From assembly GCF_024614185.1 (NCBI RefSeq), contig NZ_JAHTLF010000003.1, positions 248,001 through 312,000 of the forward strand: a DNA stretch of 64,000 nucleotides. Direction: 5' to 3'. This document shows positions 39,795-49,287 of the stretch, in pieces. Positions within the stretch are counted from its first letter, which is position 1. Every line of letters starts with the position of its first letter. Source of the DNA: Nocardioides carbamazepini. Its GTDB lineage: Bacteria; Actinomycetota; Actinomycetes; Propionibacteriales; Nocardioidaceae. Both the position numbers and the translations under genes were made by a program. Under the pieces are notes generated by a model. It saw only the letters and a list, made by a program, of their open reading frames with translations. It did not search any database and was not told where the DNA came from.

Positions 39795-40498
39795 GCGCCC
39801 TCGAGATCTCGGGACTGAGTGCCGGGTACGGGGCGGCGGACGTCGTTCGTGACATCTCCATCTCGGTCCCCGCCGGCGAGGTCGTTGTCGTCCTCGGAGC
39901 GAACGGCGCCGGTAAGACGACGACGATGCGCGCCATCTGTGGGCTGATCGATCGGCGAGGCAGCGTCCGAGTCGACGGCGTGGAGATCGGGACAAAGCCG
40001 GCGGACGTCGTCCGTGCCGGTGTGTCCTTGGTTCCTCAGGGTCGAGGAACGCTGGGCACCTTGACGGTGCTCGACAACCTCCGCGTCGGAGCTGCACTGC
40101 GCGGGGACCGGGCGGGTATCGCGGACGACATCGAGCGGTGGACGACGGTGTTCCCCGTCCTCGCCGAACGGGTCGACCAGCGCGCCGGAACGCTGTCCGG
40201 AGGCGAGCAGCAGATGCTTGCGGTCGCCCGAGCCTTGATGGCGCGCCCACGTGTGCTGCTCTGTGACGAGCCCAGCCTTGGCCTGGCTCCGCGCATCGTG
40301 CAACACCTGTTCGCCACTCTGCGCGACATCAACCGCGAGGACTCCACCTCGATGCTGATCGTCGAGCAGAACGCTGAGCTGGCCATGGACCTAGCCTCGT
40401 CGGTCAACCTGCTCGAAGTGGGGCGCATGGTCCGCACCGGAACGCCCGCGTCGTTCCGTGAGGACACCGAGCTCCGTCGCGCCTACCTGGGTTACTGA
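39791..40498 (+). CDS. livF: Branched-chain-type ABC importer ATP-binding protein (LivF)
   Basis: A 235-residue ABC ATPase. Motifs: Walker A GANGAGKTT near residue 36, signature LSGGEQQMLAVARALMARPR near 136, Walker B VLLCDEPSLGL near 156 and switch His replaced by the LivF-type IVEQNAELAM near 190. The ATG overlaps the livG stop (ATGA). It forms the heterodimeric ATPase with LivG. Confidence 0.93.
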   Translation: MSALEISGLSAGYGAADVVRDISISVPAGEVVVVLGANGAGKTTTMRAICGLIDRRGSVRVDGVEIGTKPADVVRAGVSLVPQGRGTLGTLTVLDNLRVGAALRGDRAGIADDIERWTTVFPVLAERVDQRAGTLSGGEQQMLAVARALMARPRVLLCDEPSLGLAPRIVQHLFATLRDINREDSTSMLIVEQNAELAMDLASSVNLLEVGRMVRTGTPASFREDTELRRAYLGY

Positions 40499-40508
40499 GG
40501 AGACCTCC

Positions 40509-41405
40509 ATGGAACTGTTCGTCGAACGTCTCCTCGCAGGTGTCACCAACGGGTCGATCTTCGCCCTCCTGGCGCTCGCGCTCGTGATGGTCTACCGGAG
40601 CACTGGCACCCTGAACTTTGCCCAGGGCGAGTTCGCGCTCTTCAGCGCCTTCTTCGCCTGGTGGCTCGTCGGTACGGGACTGCCCGTCTGGGCGGCGGTG
40701 ATCGCGGGCATGCTTGCCGGGTTCCTCCTGTGCGCCGCAGCGGAACGCGGCCTGATTCGCCCCGTCCAGAAGAAGAGCGAGCTCGCGACCTTGATCGTGG
40801 CGCTCGGGCTCTTCAGCGGACTGAACGCCGCCGTCGCCCTGATCTGGGGGACTGACACCAAGGTCATGCCCAGCATCGTGCCCAACGGCTTGGACGACTA
40901 CTTCGAGCTCTTCGGTGCGCGCGTGTACGGCGACACCGTCGTCACGTGGGTCGCGCTGGCCGTTGTCACCCTGCTCATGACCGTGCTCTTCACCAAGACC
41001 GAGCTCGGCCTGCACATGCGGGCCGTGGCCGACAACGCCGAGTCCGCTGCGCTGACGGGGGTCAACACCAGTCGGATCCTGATGCTGGGCTGGGGTCTGG
41101 CAGGTGCGATCGGCGCCTTGGCCGGATCCCTCGCCACGCCGCTGGCGCCTGAACAGCTGTCCGTCACGACGATGTTCCCGATCTTCATCGGGGCCTGTGC
41201 CGCTGCGCTGCTGGGCGGGCTGGACAGCCTCGCCGGGGCCGTGATCGGTGGCCTCATCATCGGCGTCGTCGAGGCCATGGTCACCGGGTACGTGCCCCTG
41301 GTCGGCGGCGCGATGCAGCAGACCACCGCCATGGTCATGATCGTCCTCATCCTCGTGGTCCGACCCAACGGCCTCTTCGGCAGCAAAGAACTGGAGCGTG
41401 TGTGA
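40509..41405 (+). CDS. livH: Branched-chain-type ABC importer permease (LivH)
   Basis: A 298-residue permease with about eight helices. MELFVERLLAGVTNGSIFAL is the typical LivH N-terminus; VYRSTGTLNFAQGEFALFSA at about residues 29-48 is the family motif, and GLHMRAVADNAESAALTGVN near 170 is the ATPase-contact loop. It starts 10 bp after livF with a GAGGAGACCTCC ribosome binding site. The stop overlaps the livM start region. Confidence 0.92.
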   Translation: MELFVERLLAGVTNGSIFALLALALVMVYRSTGTLNFAQGEFALFSAFFAWWLVGTGLPVWAAVIAGMLAGFLLCAAAERGLIRPVQKKSELATLIVALGLFSGLNAAVALIWGTDTKVMPSIVPNGLDDYFELFGARVYGDTVVTWVALAVVTLLMTVLFTKTELGLHMRAVADNAESAALTGVNTSRILMLGWGLAGAIGALAGSLATPLAPEQLSVTTMFPIFIGACAAALLGGLDSLAGAVIGGLIIGVVEAMVTGYVPLVGGAMQQTTAMVMIVLILVVRPNGLFGSKELERV

Positions 41406-42604
41406 TGCCGACAGTCACCGACCGCGAACGGACGACCGAGCCCCGAACGGAGCGCAGCCCCGTACTCCTCGCCGAAGGCAGCCGCGCCTACCGGATCGTT
41501 GCGCTCGTCATCGTCGGGGCCATCACCGGGCTAGCACTCATCGGTACGACCCTCTCGGTCTACCGGATGTCACAGGTGACGGCCGTCATGATCACGGCCA
41601 TCGCAGTCGTGGGCCTCAATCTGGCCACGGGGTACACGGGCCTGTTGTCGATCGGCCACTCCGCCCTCTTCGGTGTGGGGGCTTACGCGACCGGCATCCT
41701 GATCCTGGACTACGCCTACTCGCCGCTCCTGACCCTCCCGGTTGCGACCGCACTCGGATTCGCCGTCGGTCTCATCGTGGGCGTGCCTGCCCTACGGATC
41801 CGTGGCCTCTACTTCTCGCTCGTGACCCTGGCCCTCGGCATCGCCTTCCCGGAGATCATCCGCCGCTTCGACGACTTCACCGGAGGTGCCGCCGGCCTGC
41901 TCATCAGGTCGCAGTTCCTCACGCCTCCGAGCTGGACCGGTCTGACCCGCTTCGAACGAGGGCTGTGGTTGTACGGACTCTCGTTCGTCTCGCTCGTGGT
42001 CGTGATGCTCCTCGTGCGCAACCTCATGCGCAGCCGGACGGGCATCGCCATGCGTGGCGTGCGCGACCACGAGGTCGCCATCAGGTCCAACGGTGTCGAC
42101 GTGGCCCGCACGAAGGTCATCACCTTCGGCTTGTCGGGCGCGATCACCGGCTACGCGGGCGGGCTCTTCGCGATGAACGTCGGAGCGCTATCGCCCGACG
42201 GCGGCTCCTTCACCCTCGTGAAGTCAATCGAGCTCATCACGGCCATGTTCATCGGTGGAGCGGGGACACTGCTCGGTCCGCTGATCGGATCGACCGTGAC
42301 GGTCTTCCTGCCTGAGCTGACCAGCACCTGGACCACCGGACCGATCTCCGGCGTCCTGTTCGGCGTGACGCTGATCGTCCTGGTCTTCTTCATGCCCGAA
42401 GGCATTGCGGGACGACTGCAGATCGTCATCCGACGCTTCGTGCGGGTCGTGCCGTCGGATCATCCGGTGGCCCGACGCCGTGCCTCGTCGACCCAGAACT
42501 CGGGAGGAAAAGTCACCGGCGAAGAGCCGGTGGCGGCAGGAGGTGCCGAGCACCCGCCCGGGCCGAACTCAGATGATGCGAGCAGTGAAGGAAGTTCACG
42601 ATGA
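41405..42604 (+). CDS. livM: Branched-chain-type ABC importer permease (LivM)
   Basis: A 399-residue permease. A 35-residue polar N-terminus is followed by about ten helices; LNLATGYTGLLSIGHSALFG (about 76-95) and VRDHEVAIRSNGVDVARTKV (about 219-238) are the LivM pore and coupling motifs. The last 55 residues (FVRVVPSDHPVARRRASSTQ onward) are a disordered polar extension beyond the normal LivM end. Either the ATG at 41405 or the GTG at 41402 overlapping the livH stop can start translation; they differ by one residue. Confidence 0.92.
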   Translation: MPTVTDRERTTEPRTERSPVLLAEGSRAYRIVALVIVGAITGLALIGTTLSVYRMSQVTAVMITAIAVVGLNLATGYTGLLSIGHSALFGVGAYATGILILDYAYSPLLTLPVATALGFAVGLIVGVPALRIRGLYFSLVTLALGIAFPEIIRRFDDFTGGAAGLLIRSQFLTPPSWTGLTRFERGLWLYGLSFVSLVVVMLLVRNLMRSRTGIAMRGVRDHEVAIRSNGVDVARTKVITFGLSGAITGYAGGLFAMNVGALSPDGGSFTLVKSIELITAMFIGGAGTLLGPLIGSTVTVFLPELTSTWTTGPISGVLFGVTLIVLVFFMPEGIAGRLQIVIRRFVRVVPSDHPVARRRASSTQNSGGKVTGEEPVAAGGAEHPPGPNSDDASSEGSSR

Positions 42605-43866
42605 AAACCAGCAAGTACGGCGTGATCGGAGTGGCGATCACCCTGGCCCTCGCCAGCGCCTGCGGCACCAACACCGGCGGGACGACCAGCGGTTCTGCGG
42701 AGGAGGCACTCTCGAGCGAGAACTGCGCCGACCCCGCGGCTGTGACCGGGGAGATCACCGACGAGTTGGTCGTGGGCATCTCCGCGGCCCTGTCGGGCCC
42801 GGCCGCCCAGGCCATCGGCCAGGTGCTCCAGGGCGCAGAGGCGCGATTCGAGCTCGCCAACCAGAACGGTGGCATCGACGGAGTCGAGATCTCTGTCGTC
42901 AAGCGCGACGACGGGTTCACGCCCGAGCGCGCCAAAACGAACGTCCAAGCACTCATCGACCAGGACCAGGCCGACGTTCTGACGACGTTGGGCGGCGGCC
43001 AGGTCGACGCCATGTCGGACTACCAGAACGAGCAGTGCGTCCCGTTGCTCAACGCGATATCGAGCGTGCCGAAGTACTACGACCCGGTGCAGTTCCCGTG
43101 GACTACCCAGGACCTTCCCGCGGCGTCCATCGAAGAGGCTGCGATCGCTCGCCTCATCGAGGAGCGCTACCCGGACGGAGTCGAGGTCGCCATGGCCTCG
43201 AACCCGAACGAGTCAGGACAGGCGTACGCGGAGGCCTTCGAGGCCGCCATCGAAGGCACTGACATCAGGCTCGTCAAGAACGAGCCGATCGTCGACCCGG
43301 CAACCACCGCATCGACCCTGGAAGCGACCGGCGCCAAGGTGCTGAACATCGGCGGCATCGGCACTGACTGCCTGTCGATGATGAACGCCATCGGTCGGGC
43401 CGGCTGGGAGCCGGAGCTCGTGATCGTGCCGTCCAACTGTACGGACGCCAAACTGGTGTTCGAGCCCGCGGGCGAGGCCGCCGACGGAGTCGAGATCCTG
43501 CGGTGGTTCAAAGAGCCGATCCTCGAGGAGTATGAGGACGACGACGCTGTCCTCGAGTTCGTCGAGGCGGTGACCGCCGCAGGCGCTGACCCGTCGTCGT
43601 CCTACGTCCTCAGCGGTTGGGCAATGGCCGACATCACGGTCAATGCCCTCGAGGAGGCCGCGGTCTCTGACGGCGGTCTGTCGCGCATCGGCATCATGAA
43701 GGCGGCGCAGTCCCAGGACTACAAGGCACCGCTGTTCATCGACGGCGTGAGCTTCACGGTCGACGGCGAGTCGGATTCCTTTGGCATTGAGTCGTTCCGA
43801 CCGTACGCGTGGAACGCGGAGACCAAGAAGTTCGAGCCCGTGGGCGACGTCATCTCCGCGGACTGA
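42601..43866 (+). CDS. Substrate-binding lipoprotein of the LIV-type ABC importer
   Basis: A 421-residue Leu/Ile/Val-binding-protein fold (Peripla_BP_6). Signal peptide YGVIGVAITLALASAC gives a lipobox with Cys21. VVGISAALSGPAAQAIGQVL, LANQNGGIDGVEISVVKRDD and TNVQALIDQDQADVLTTLGG are standard family blocks. The ATG overlaps the livM stop. It is the extracytoplasmic receptor for the importer; the ligand is unknown, but the gene set suggests a carboxylate intermediate. A strong bidirectional terminator follows. Confidence 0.9.
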   Translation: MKTSKYGVIGVAITLALASACGTNTGGTTSGSAEEALSSENCADPAAVTGEITDELVVGISAALSGPAAQAIGQVLQGAEARFELANQNGGIDGVEISVVKRDDGFTPERAKTNVQALIDQDQADVLTTLGGGQVDAMSDYQNEQCVPLLNAISSVPKYYDPVQFPWTTQDLPAASIEEAAIARLIEERYPDGVEVAMASNPNESGQAYAEAFEAAIEGTDIRLVKNEPIVDPATTASTLEATGAKVLNIGGIGTDCLSMMNAIGRAGWEPELVIVPSNCTDAKLVFEPAGEAADGVEILRWFKEPILEEYEDDDAVLEFVEAVTAAGADPSSSYVLSGWAMADITVNALEEAAVSDGGLSRIGIMKAAQSQDYKAPLFIDGVSFTVDGESDSFGIESFRPYAWNAETKKFEPVGDVISAD

Positions 43867-43908
43867 CCACTGGGTTGCCCGTCGCCGCTCCACCCACCGG
43901 GCACGGCG

Positions 43909-43950
43909 GCAGGCACACGTCGGGACTCTTGGGCTCGGTCGTGTGCCTGC
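43909..43950. terminator. Bidirectional terminator between the LIV operon and the pucR-type gene
   Basis: GCAGGCACACG (43909-43919) pairs exactly with CGTGTGCCTGC (43940-43950), an 11-bp stem with a 20-nt loop. It lies between two convergent genes (stops at 43866 and 43984). Confidence 0.75.
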
Positions 43951-43983
43951 TTCGCTGGCTTTCGAGCAAGGCAGCGGTGTGGG

Positions 43984-45060
43984 TCACTCCCCGCCGTCGT
44001 CCTGCCACAGGCGATATAGGCACAGGCAGATGAAAAGCTGGGCGCGACGATAGGGCTCGGTCAAGGAGTACCCGAGCTCGGCCTCAGCCTTCTGCACCCA
44101 GTAAGTCACCGAGTTGTGATGAACATGGACCTGGGCCGCAGCCTTGCGCAGTGAGTCCGTCGTCGCGTAGGCCTCGAGCATCTGGAGGACGTGTTCCCCG
44201 TGCTGCTCGGCTAGCGTGGCGAGTGACTTCACATCGGGGACTATCTCGATGTCCGTGCGATCGAGCCGGCACAGCGCCGCAAGCCCGGAGAGGCGGCCAC
44301 CGTCGAGCCAAACACCCGCGACCGGCTGGTACGGGCCACGGTCGTGAAGCGAGGGGCGGGCGAACCGGTAGGCGTCACGCGCGGTGAGATAGGCCGTTGA
44401 AGCGTGGTCGGCTTCCACGACTCGGCCGTGCGCGGCCCGAACTCCTGTCGGGACGCCGGGGACGGCGACCGGTCCGACGTCGGCGGCTGCTAGCAGCACC
44501 ACGGTCTTGTCGCGGCGTGTGGTGCGCGCGATGACGCGCTCGATGTCCCCGAGTGTGGCGACGAAGCCATCCACGCGGTCGGCCTGACCGCTGCAGATTG
44601 CCACCCGGACCAGTGCTCCGGCGGTCAGTCCGAGCTGCTTGCGAGCCCATCCCTGGGCGACCTCGCTGGACGAGGGATCCAGGAGGAGGTCGATCGGCGG
44701 TGAGATGGAGCTGGCGCCGGAGATGCCCCAACGCTCCACCACGGTCACGGTCAGGGCAAGACGATCAAGGAAGTGCGCGGCGAGCAACCCGGGTTTGGCG
44801 TCCACCCAGACAAGCCCACCAGTGGCGACCGAGCTGGCTGTCGCTCCGTCCGGTGCGACGACCGACAGCGCTCCGCCGCGCGCGTCCCGCGCCGCCCCGC
44901 GCCCATCGGCTCGGCGCCGACCGACAGCGCTGCTCACGAGTGCCGCCGCCTGTTCGATCAACCTTTCCAGACTCGTGCCCTGGAGCAGCTGCCCGTCGAA
45001 AAAGGCCGTGATCGCCGACTCCGTGGGCCACCCTGGCGGATCCGATCGTGGATCGTCCAC
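43984..45060 (-). CDS. PucR/CdaR-family transcription regulator
   Basis: A 358-residue regulator beginning at GTG (VDDPRSDPPGWPTESAITAF). The middle region (about 150-255) fits the degenerate GGDEF-like CdaR domain, and the C-terminus has the PucR helix-turn-helix: LEAYATTDSLRKAAAQVHVH, then HNSVTYWVQKAEAELGYSL (about 300-340). PucR-family activators commonly control catabolic operons for purines, aromatics or lactones in Actinobacteria. It is the last gene of a three-gene minus-strand operon after a quinone reductase and a MaoC hydratase, and sits at the centre of the catabolic region, so it is a candidate master regulator. Confidence 0.88.
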   Translation of the reverse strand: MDDPRSDPPGWPTESAITAFFDGQLLQGTSLERLIEQAAALVSSAVGRRRADGRGAARDARGGALSVVAPDGATASSVATGGLVWVDAKPGLLAAHFLDRLALTVTVVERWGISGASSISPPIDLLLDPSSSEVAQGWARKQLGLTAGALVRVAICSGQADRVDGFVATLGDIERVIARTTRRDKTVVLLAAADVGPVAVPGVPTGVRAAHGRVVEADHASTAYLTARDAYRFARPSLHDRGPYQPVAGVWLDGGRLSGLAALCRLDRTDIEIVPDVKSLATLAEQHGEHVLQMLEAYATTDSLRKAAAQVHVHHNSVTYWVQKAEAELGYSLTEPYRRAQLFICLCLYRLWQDDGGE

Positions 45061-45082
45061 GTTTCGGCACCTCCCGCCGTCG

Positions 45083-45535
45083 CTACGCTGCGTAGACAGT
45101 CAGGGCCTCGACCACGCAGGCCGGTTTGGCCGAGCCCTCGAGCTCGATGGTAAACCGCACGGTCACCAACGTCCCGAGTTTGACCGTGCGCGACTCCACC
45201 AGTTCGGCCCGGGCACGCAGTCGCGCGTCGACGGGCACTGGCTGCGGGAACCTCACCTTGTTCGTACCGTAGTTCACCGCAACGCTGACGCCGTCGACCC
45301 GATACATCTGTTGGGCAAGGAACGGAACGAGGGACAGCGTCAAGAAGCCGTGGGCGATGGTCGACCCGAAGGGGCCCCTCGCGGCGCGGACCGGATCGGT
45401 GTGGATCCACTGATGGTCGCCGGTCGCCTCAGAGAACTGGTCGATTCTTTCCTGAGTCACGGTCAACCAGTCACTGACGCCGATCTCAGTGCCGCCCGCG
45501 GAGGTCAGCTCACTGAGGCCGTTATAGACACGCAT
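45083..45535 (-). CDS. MaoC-like (R)-specific enoyl-CoA hydratase
   Basis: A 150-residue hot-dog-fold protein. The hydratase motif is in RIDQFSEATGDHQWIHTDPV, followed by RAARGPFGSTIAHGFLTLSL, with the catalytic Asp/His pair at about residues 34-39 and 45-60. It hydrates trans-2-enoyl-CoA to the (3R)-hydroxyacyl-CoA. The ATG at 45535 with GGGAG 8 bp ahead is preferred to a TTG 12 bp upstream. Placed between a quinone reductase and the PucR-type regulator, it gives the region a second, R-specific hydratase besides the crotonase at 62210. Confidence 0.9.
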   Translation of the reverse strand: MRVYNGLSELTSAGGTEIGVSDWLTVTQERIDQFSEATGDHQWIHTDPVRAARGPFGSTIAHGFLTLSLVPFLAQQMYRVDGVSVAVNYGTNKVRFPQPVPVDARLRARAELVESRTVKLGTLVTVRFTIELEGSAKPACVVEALTVYAA

Positions 45536-45551
45536 AAGGACTCCCAACGCC

Positions 45552-46568
45552 CTACGCGGAGGCGGTTAGATCGAGAACGATCTTGCCCATGTGCTGGCTC
45601 GATTCGAGACGAGCGTGGGCTGCGGCGACCTGCTCAAGCGGGTACGCGCTGTCGAGTGCTGGCTTGACCGCACCGGACTCGAGCAAGGGCCACACATCGG
45701 AGCGCAGCCCCCGGATGACCTCCGCCTTCTCGTCGATCGATCGCGCCTTGAGGGTCGCAGCCTTGATCGTGAGCCGCCGACGCAGCATCACACGGAGGTC
45801 GACCGGCGCGACCGACTCCGATGACAGTGTCGCGAGCACAGAGAGGCGGCCATCCAGGGCAAGCGCCTGGAGGTTGCGTTGCATGTAGTCGACTCCCACC
45901 AGGTCGACGATGAAGTCGACTCCGCGGTCGTCGGTCCACGCCTTCACCGCCGGTAGGAAGTCGTCCTCGCGGTAGTTGATCGCCAGGTCGGCGCCGAGCT
46001 GACGGCAGAACTCCACCTTCGCCTCGTTCCCCGCGGTCGCTGCGACGGTCGCGCCGAGCGCCCGAGCGAGTTGGATCGCCATCGAGCCGAGACCGCTGGA
46101 CCCGCCGTGCACAAGCACTGTTTCGCCGTCGCGGACCGGACCGCGACGGACGATGGCGTCCCACGCGGTGCAAAGATTCTCCGGCAGGCTCGCGGCCTCG
46201 AGCATCGTGAGTCCCTGGGGCACCGGAAGCAGATGCTCGGCGGGCACAACCCCGTAGTCGGCGTTGCCGCCGATCGTCAGAGCGCACACGCGGTCCCCAA
46301 TGCTCCAACCGTCGACTCCGTCCCCGACCTCGGCGACCTCGCCGGCGAGCTCCAAACCCAGAACGTCGGGGGCGCCCGGCGGCGGGGGGTAGAGGCCCTG
46401 CCGCTGGATCGTGTCAGGACGACTGACCGAGCTCGCGAGGACTCGCACCAGCACTTCGCCGGCGCCCGGGCGCGGGACGGATCGACGCACGATCACAGCA
46501 GCCTCCGGGCCGCCGGGCTCGGGCGCGACAACGCAGCGCATCTCGGTGGGCAGGCTCAAGGTCATCAT
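45552..46568 (-). CDS. NAD(P)H:quinone oxidoreductase-type MDR protein
   Basis: A 338-residue zinc-free medium-chain reductase. RPDTIQRQGLYPPPPGAPDV (about residues 50-69) is the QOR/PIG3 active-site loop and VLVHGGSSGLGSMAIQLARA near 150 the NADPH site. It is a paralogue of the enzyme at 14482-15459. It heads the minus-strand operon with the MaoC hydratase and PucR regulator and is divergent from the Dpp-type importer. It may reduce an enone or enoyl intermediate of the pathway. Confidence 0.9.
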   Translation of the reverse strand: MMTLSLPTEMRCVVAPEPGGPEAAVIVRRSVPRPGAGEVLVRVLASSVSRPDTIQRQGLYPPPPGAPDVLGLELAGEVAEVGDGVDGWSIGDRVCALTIGGNADYGVVPAEHLLPVPQGLTMLEAASLPENLCTAWDAIVRRGPVRDGETVLVHGGSSGLGSMAIQLARALGATVAATAGNEAKVEFCRQLGADLAINYREDDFLPAVKAWTDDRGVDFIVDLVGVDYMQRNLQALALDGRLSVLATLSSESVAPVDLRVMLRRRLTIKAATLKARSIDEKAEVIRGLRSDVWPLLESGAVKPALDSAYPLEQVAAAHARLESSQHMGKIVLDLTASA

Positions 46569-46633
46569 CAGGTCCTTCGGTCGGCAGGGCGTGCGAGTTC
46601 AGTTCGCAGCCTGGTTCGAATGGTAATCCAAAC

Positions 46634-46692
46634 GTCCGACAATAACAAAAAGCGACAGGTGTAGAAAAACCTCGCTGTGACTGTTGTCGGAC
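46634..46692. promoter_or_regulatory. Inverted GTCCGACAA / TTGTCGGAC pair in divergent promoter region
   Basis: GTCCGACAA at 46634-46642 and its exact reverse complement TTGTCGGAC at 46684-46692 are separated by 41 bp within the 190-bp gap between divergent operons. The GTCCGAC core is the same as in the dyad at 30855-30881, so one regulator may bind both. The spacing would allow looping or paired binding to control both directions. Confidence 0.5.
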
Positions 46693-46758
46693 CGCAACCT
46701 GTATGACTAGGGTCACACGTGTCGCGGCGCCCGCCCGGCAGACCCAAGGAGTTTTGGC

Positions 46759-48318
46759 ATGCGCTCGAGGCTGCTCACCGTCCTGACGTTTCTCTGTATT
46801 GCAACGACCACGGCATGTGGTGGAGCGGACGGGAGCACCGACTCCACACCGGACCCGGACGGCACCATCACCGTGCTCGACGTGAACCCGCAGCCCAACG
46901 GCACCATGGATCCGCGAACGGCCAAGAACGACTCAGGGCCAAGCCAATCACCGCTCTATGCCGTATTCGACCGTCTGATCGGCTTCGACGAAGAGGGCAC
47001 CCCCATCCCACAGCTCGCAACGGAATGGTCGTACTCCGATGACCTGACCGTCGTGACGCTCACACTGCGCGAAGGAGTCACCTTCCACGACGGCACCGCA
47101 TTCGATGCCACGGCAGTGAAGGAGAACCTCGAGGCCGCGAAGACTCTTGACGCTGATGTCGGCTCGACCTTCCGTGCCGCCGCGGCGCAGATCGCCTCAG
47201 TCGAGGCGACCTCGCCGACCGAAGTCGCTATCACCCTCACCGCACCCGACGGCGGCTTCATCTACGCGCTCGGCACGCAGATTGGCATGATGATTAGCCC
47301 TGCCGCGCTCGGAAGACGCGGCCTCGAGATGGACCCTGTCGGCACCGGTCCGTTCGTCCTCGAAGAGTTCACGCCGAACGAGTCGACGTCGATGGTGCGC
47401 TACGACGACTACTGGGATGGGGTCAAGGACCGACCCAAGCGCTTGGTGATGAAGTACGTCACCGACGAGACGACCCGTCTGAACGCTGTCCGCTCAGGCG
47501 AGGCGACCGTGGCCAGCGTGACCCCACAACAGATAGCCACCGCGGAGGGCGCGGGACTCGAGGTCAAGATCAACCCGTCCGGCAGCCGATGGACGATGTA
47601 CCTGAACACGTCAGGCGCCCTTGGGGAACCACTGGTTCGCCAGGCACTGATGTACGCGATCGATCGTAAGTCAATCGCGGCGGCCCTGGGCTTCGGCACC
47701 ACCGAACCCACCGTGCAGCTCATCCCCAAAGGCCAGCCGGGACACATCGACGGCGCCGAAGACGACTACGCATTCGACCCAGACAAGGCCCGCGAGCTTC
47801 TCGAACAGGCGGGCTACCCCGACGGTCTTACTCTCGGGTTCCTGCTCCTGAACCTGTCCGACTACACCCAGATGTTCGACGTGGTCAGTCAGCAACTGAA
47901 GGACGTCGGCATCACCCTCGACGTCAAGACGATGGACATCAGCCAGAGCCTCCCGGCCTTCCAAGACGGATCCGGCGGTGACATCTGGATGGTGCGATGG
48001 GGCGGCCGCGCCGACCCCCTCCAGACGCTCGAGATCGTCGTCGGGCCGGGTGGCACCTACACGCCAGGCGGGGTCGTCAGCGAGGACCTCGCCGACGCAC
48101 TCGAAGCCGTGTCGGGATTCAGCGTTGACGACCCGGCCCGCGCAGAAGCGATCGAGGAGGCCAACCGCATCACGATCGAGAGCGCCGCAACCGTCCCGAT
48201 CATCGACCGCCCGATCATCTATGCCTACAAGAAGGGATGCGTCTCGGGGCTAGAGCCGTATCTGGCGTCGAGCGCCAACGACTGGCGCGACGTGACCGTA
48301 GGCGTCGGATGCAGCTGA
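46759..48318 (+). CDS. Peptide/nickel/opine-type ABC importer substrate-binding lipoprotein
   Basis: A 519-residue SBP_bac_5 protein. Signal peptide RLLTVLTFLCIATTTAC gives a lipobox with Cys20. LREGVTFHDGTAFDATAVKE (about 105-124) and VRQALMYAIDRKSIAAALGF near 295 are the family blocks. An AAGGAG ribosome binding site precedes the ATG. It is the receptor of the five-gene Dpp/Opp-type importer running to 52225. In a catabolic region the ligand could be a conjugate, opine-like or glycoside compound rather than a peptide. Confidence 0.92.
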   Translation: MRSRLLTVLTFLCIATTTACGGADGSTDSTPDPDGTITVLDVNPQPNGTMDPRTAKNDSGPSQSPLYAVFDRLIGFDEEGTPIPQLATEWSYSDDLTVVTLTLREGVTFHDGTAFDATAVKENLEAAKTLDADVGSTFRAAAAQIASVEATSPTEVAITLTAPDGGFIYALGTQIGMMISPAALGRRGLEMDPVGTGPFVLEEFTPNESTSMVRYDDYWDGVKDRPKRLVMKYVTDETTRLNAVRSGEATVASVTPQQIATAEGAGLEVKINPSGSRWTMYLNTSGALGEPLVRQALMYAIDRKSIAAALGFGTTEPTVQLIPKGQPGHIDGAEDDYAFDPDKARELLEQAGYPDGLTLGFLLLNLSDYTQMFDVVSQQLKDVGITLDVKTMDISQSLPAFQDGSGGDIWMVRWGGRADPLQTLEIVVGPGGTYTPGGVVSEDLADALEAVSGFSVDDPARAEAIEEANRITIESAATVPIIDRPIIYAYKKGCVSGLEPYLASSANDWRDVTVGVGCS

Positions 48319-48331
48319 ACGGGGGCGGCTC

Positions 48332-49273
48332 ATGCTGACCTTCGTCCTGCGACGACTCGGGATCCTGCTCCTCACCTTAGGACTGGTCACCGTCATCGGA
48401 TTCCTCCTGATCCACATCACCCCCGGTGACCCCGCGGTGGCAGCCGCGGGCCCCGACGCAGACCAGGCGACGATCGCGGCGACACGGGTCGAACTCGGGC
48501 TCGATCGTCCATTGGTAGTCCAGTTCTGGGAGTACACGACCGGTCTGGTGCGTCTGGACTTCGGGACGTCGTTCGACGGAGGCCGGCCGGTGCTCGACGC
48601 GATCACTGACCGGCTGCCGGCAACGCTGAGCCTGGTCATCGCATCGCTTCTCGTGGCACTGCTGATCTCCATCCCGTTGGGGGTCGGCACTGCCGTTCAT
48701 CGCGGCTCGATCTGGGACAGGATCGGCGTCCTGCTCGCGTCGCTGGGTGTGGCGCTCCCGGACTTCTTCGTCGGGCTCGTCTTGGTGTTGGTCCTGGCGT
48801 TGCAACTGGGAATATTCGATGCCACCGGCTACGTGCCACTGTTCGACGATCCGATCCAGTGGGCCTATCTCCTGGTCCTACCGGCTCTGACGCTCGGGAC
48901 GACCGTGGCCGCGGAACTCACTCGACACATTCGGGCCTCGGTGTCCGATGTGCTAGAGCTCGACTACGTCCGAACGGCGAGGTCTAAGGGGCTTGGCAGC
49001 ACGCGGGTGATCCTGAAGCACGCGAGCCGCAATGCCGCGATGCCGGTCGTCACCGTCTTCGGTAACCAGATCGCGCGCCTGCTGGGCGGAACCGTGATCG
49101 TCGAGCAGATCTTCAGCATCCCGGGCATCGGCCAACTGCTGGTGCAGTCGGTCTTCACCCGCGACATTCCCATGGTCCTGGGCATCGGGATCTTCATCGC
49201 CATGATCGTGCTTTTGGTCAACGTCCTGATCGACCTGTCGTACGGATGGTTGAACCCGAGGGTGCGTGCGTGA
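48332..49273 (+). CDS. Dpp/Opp-type ABC importer permease (DppB-like)
   Basis: A 313-residue permease with six helices. The N-terminus MLTFVLRRLGILLLTLGLVT and GDPAVAAAGPDADQATIAAT, then LGLDRPLVVQFWEYTTGLVR, match the DppB family; the EAA coupling loop is LELDYVRTARSKGLGSTRVI near residue 207. It follows the binding protein by 13 bp. Confidence 0.93.
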   Translation: MLTFVLRRLGILLLTLGLVTVIGFLLIHITPGDPAVAAAGPDADQATIAATRVELGLDRPLVVQFWEYTTGLVRLDFGTSFDGGRPVLDAITDRLPATLSLVIASLLVALLISIPLGVGTAVHRGSIWDRIGVLLASLGVALPDFFVGLVLVLVLALQLGIFDATGYVPLFDDPIQWAYLLVLPALTLGTTVAAELTRHIRASVSDVLELDYVRTARSKGLGSTRVILKHASRNAAMPVVTVFGNQIARLLGGTVIVEQIFSIPGIGQLLVQSVFTRDIPMVLGIGIFIAMIVLLVNVLIDLSYGWLNPRVRA

Positions 49274-49287
49274 ACAGGAGTCAAGCC

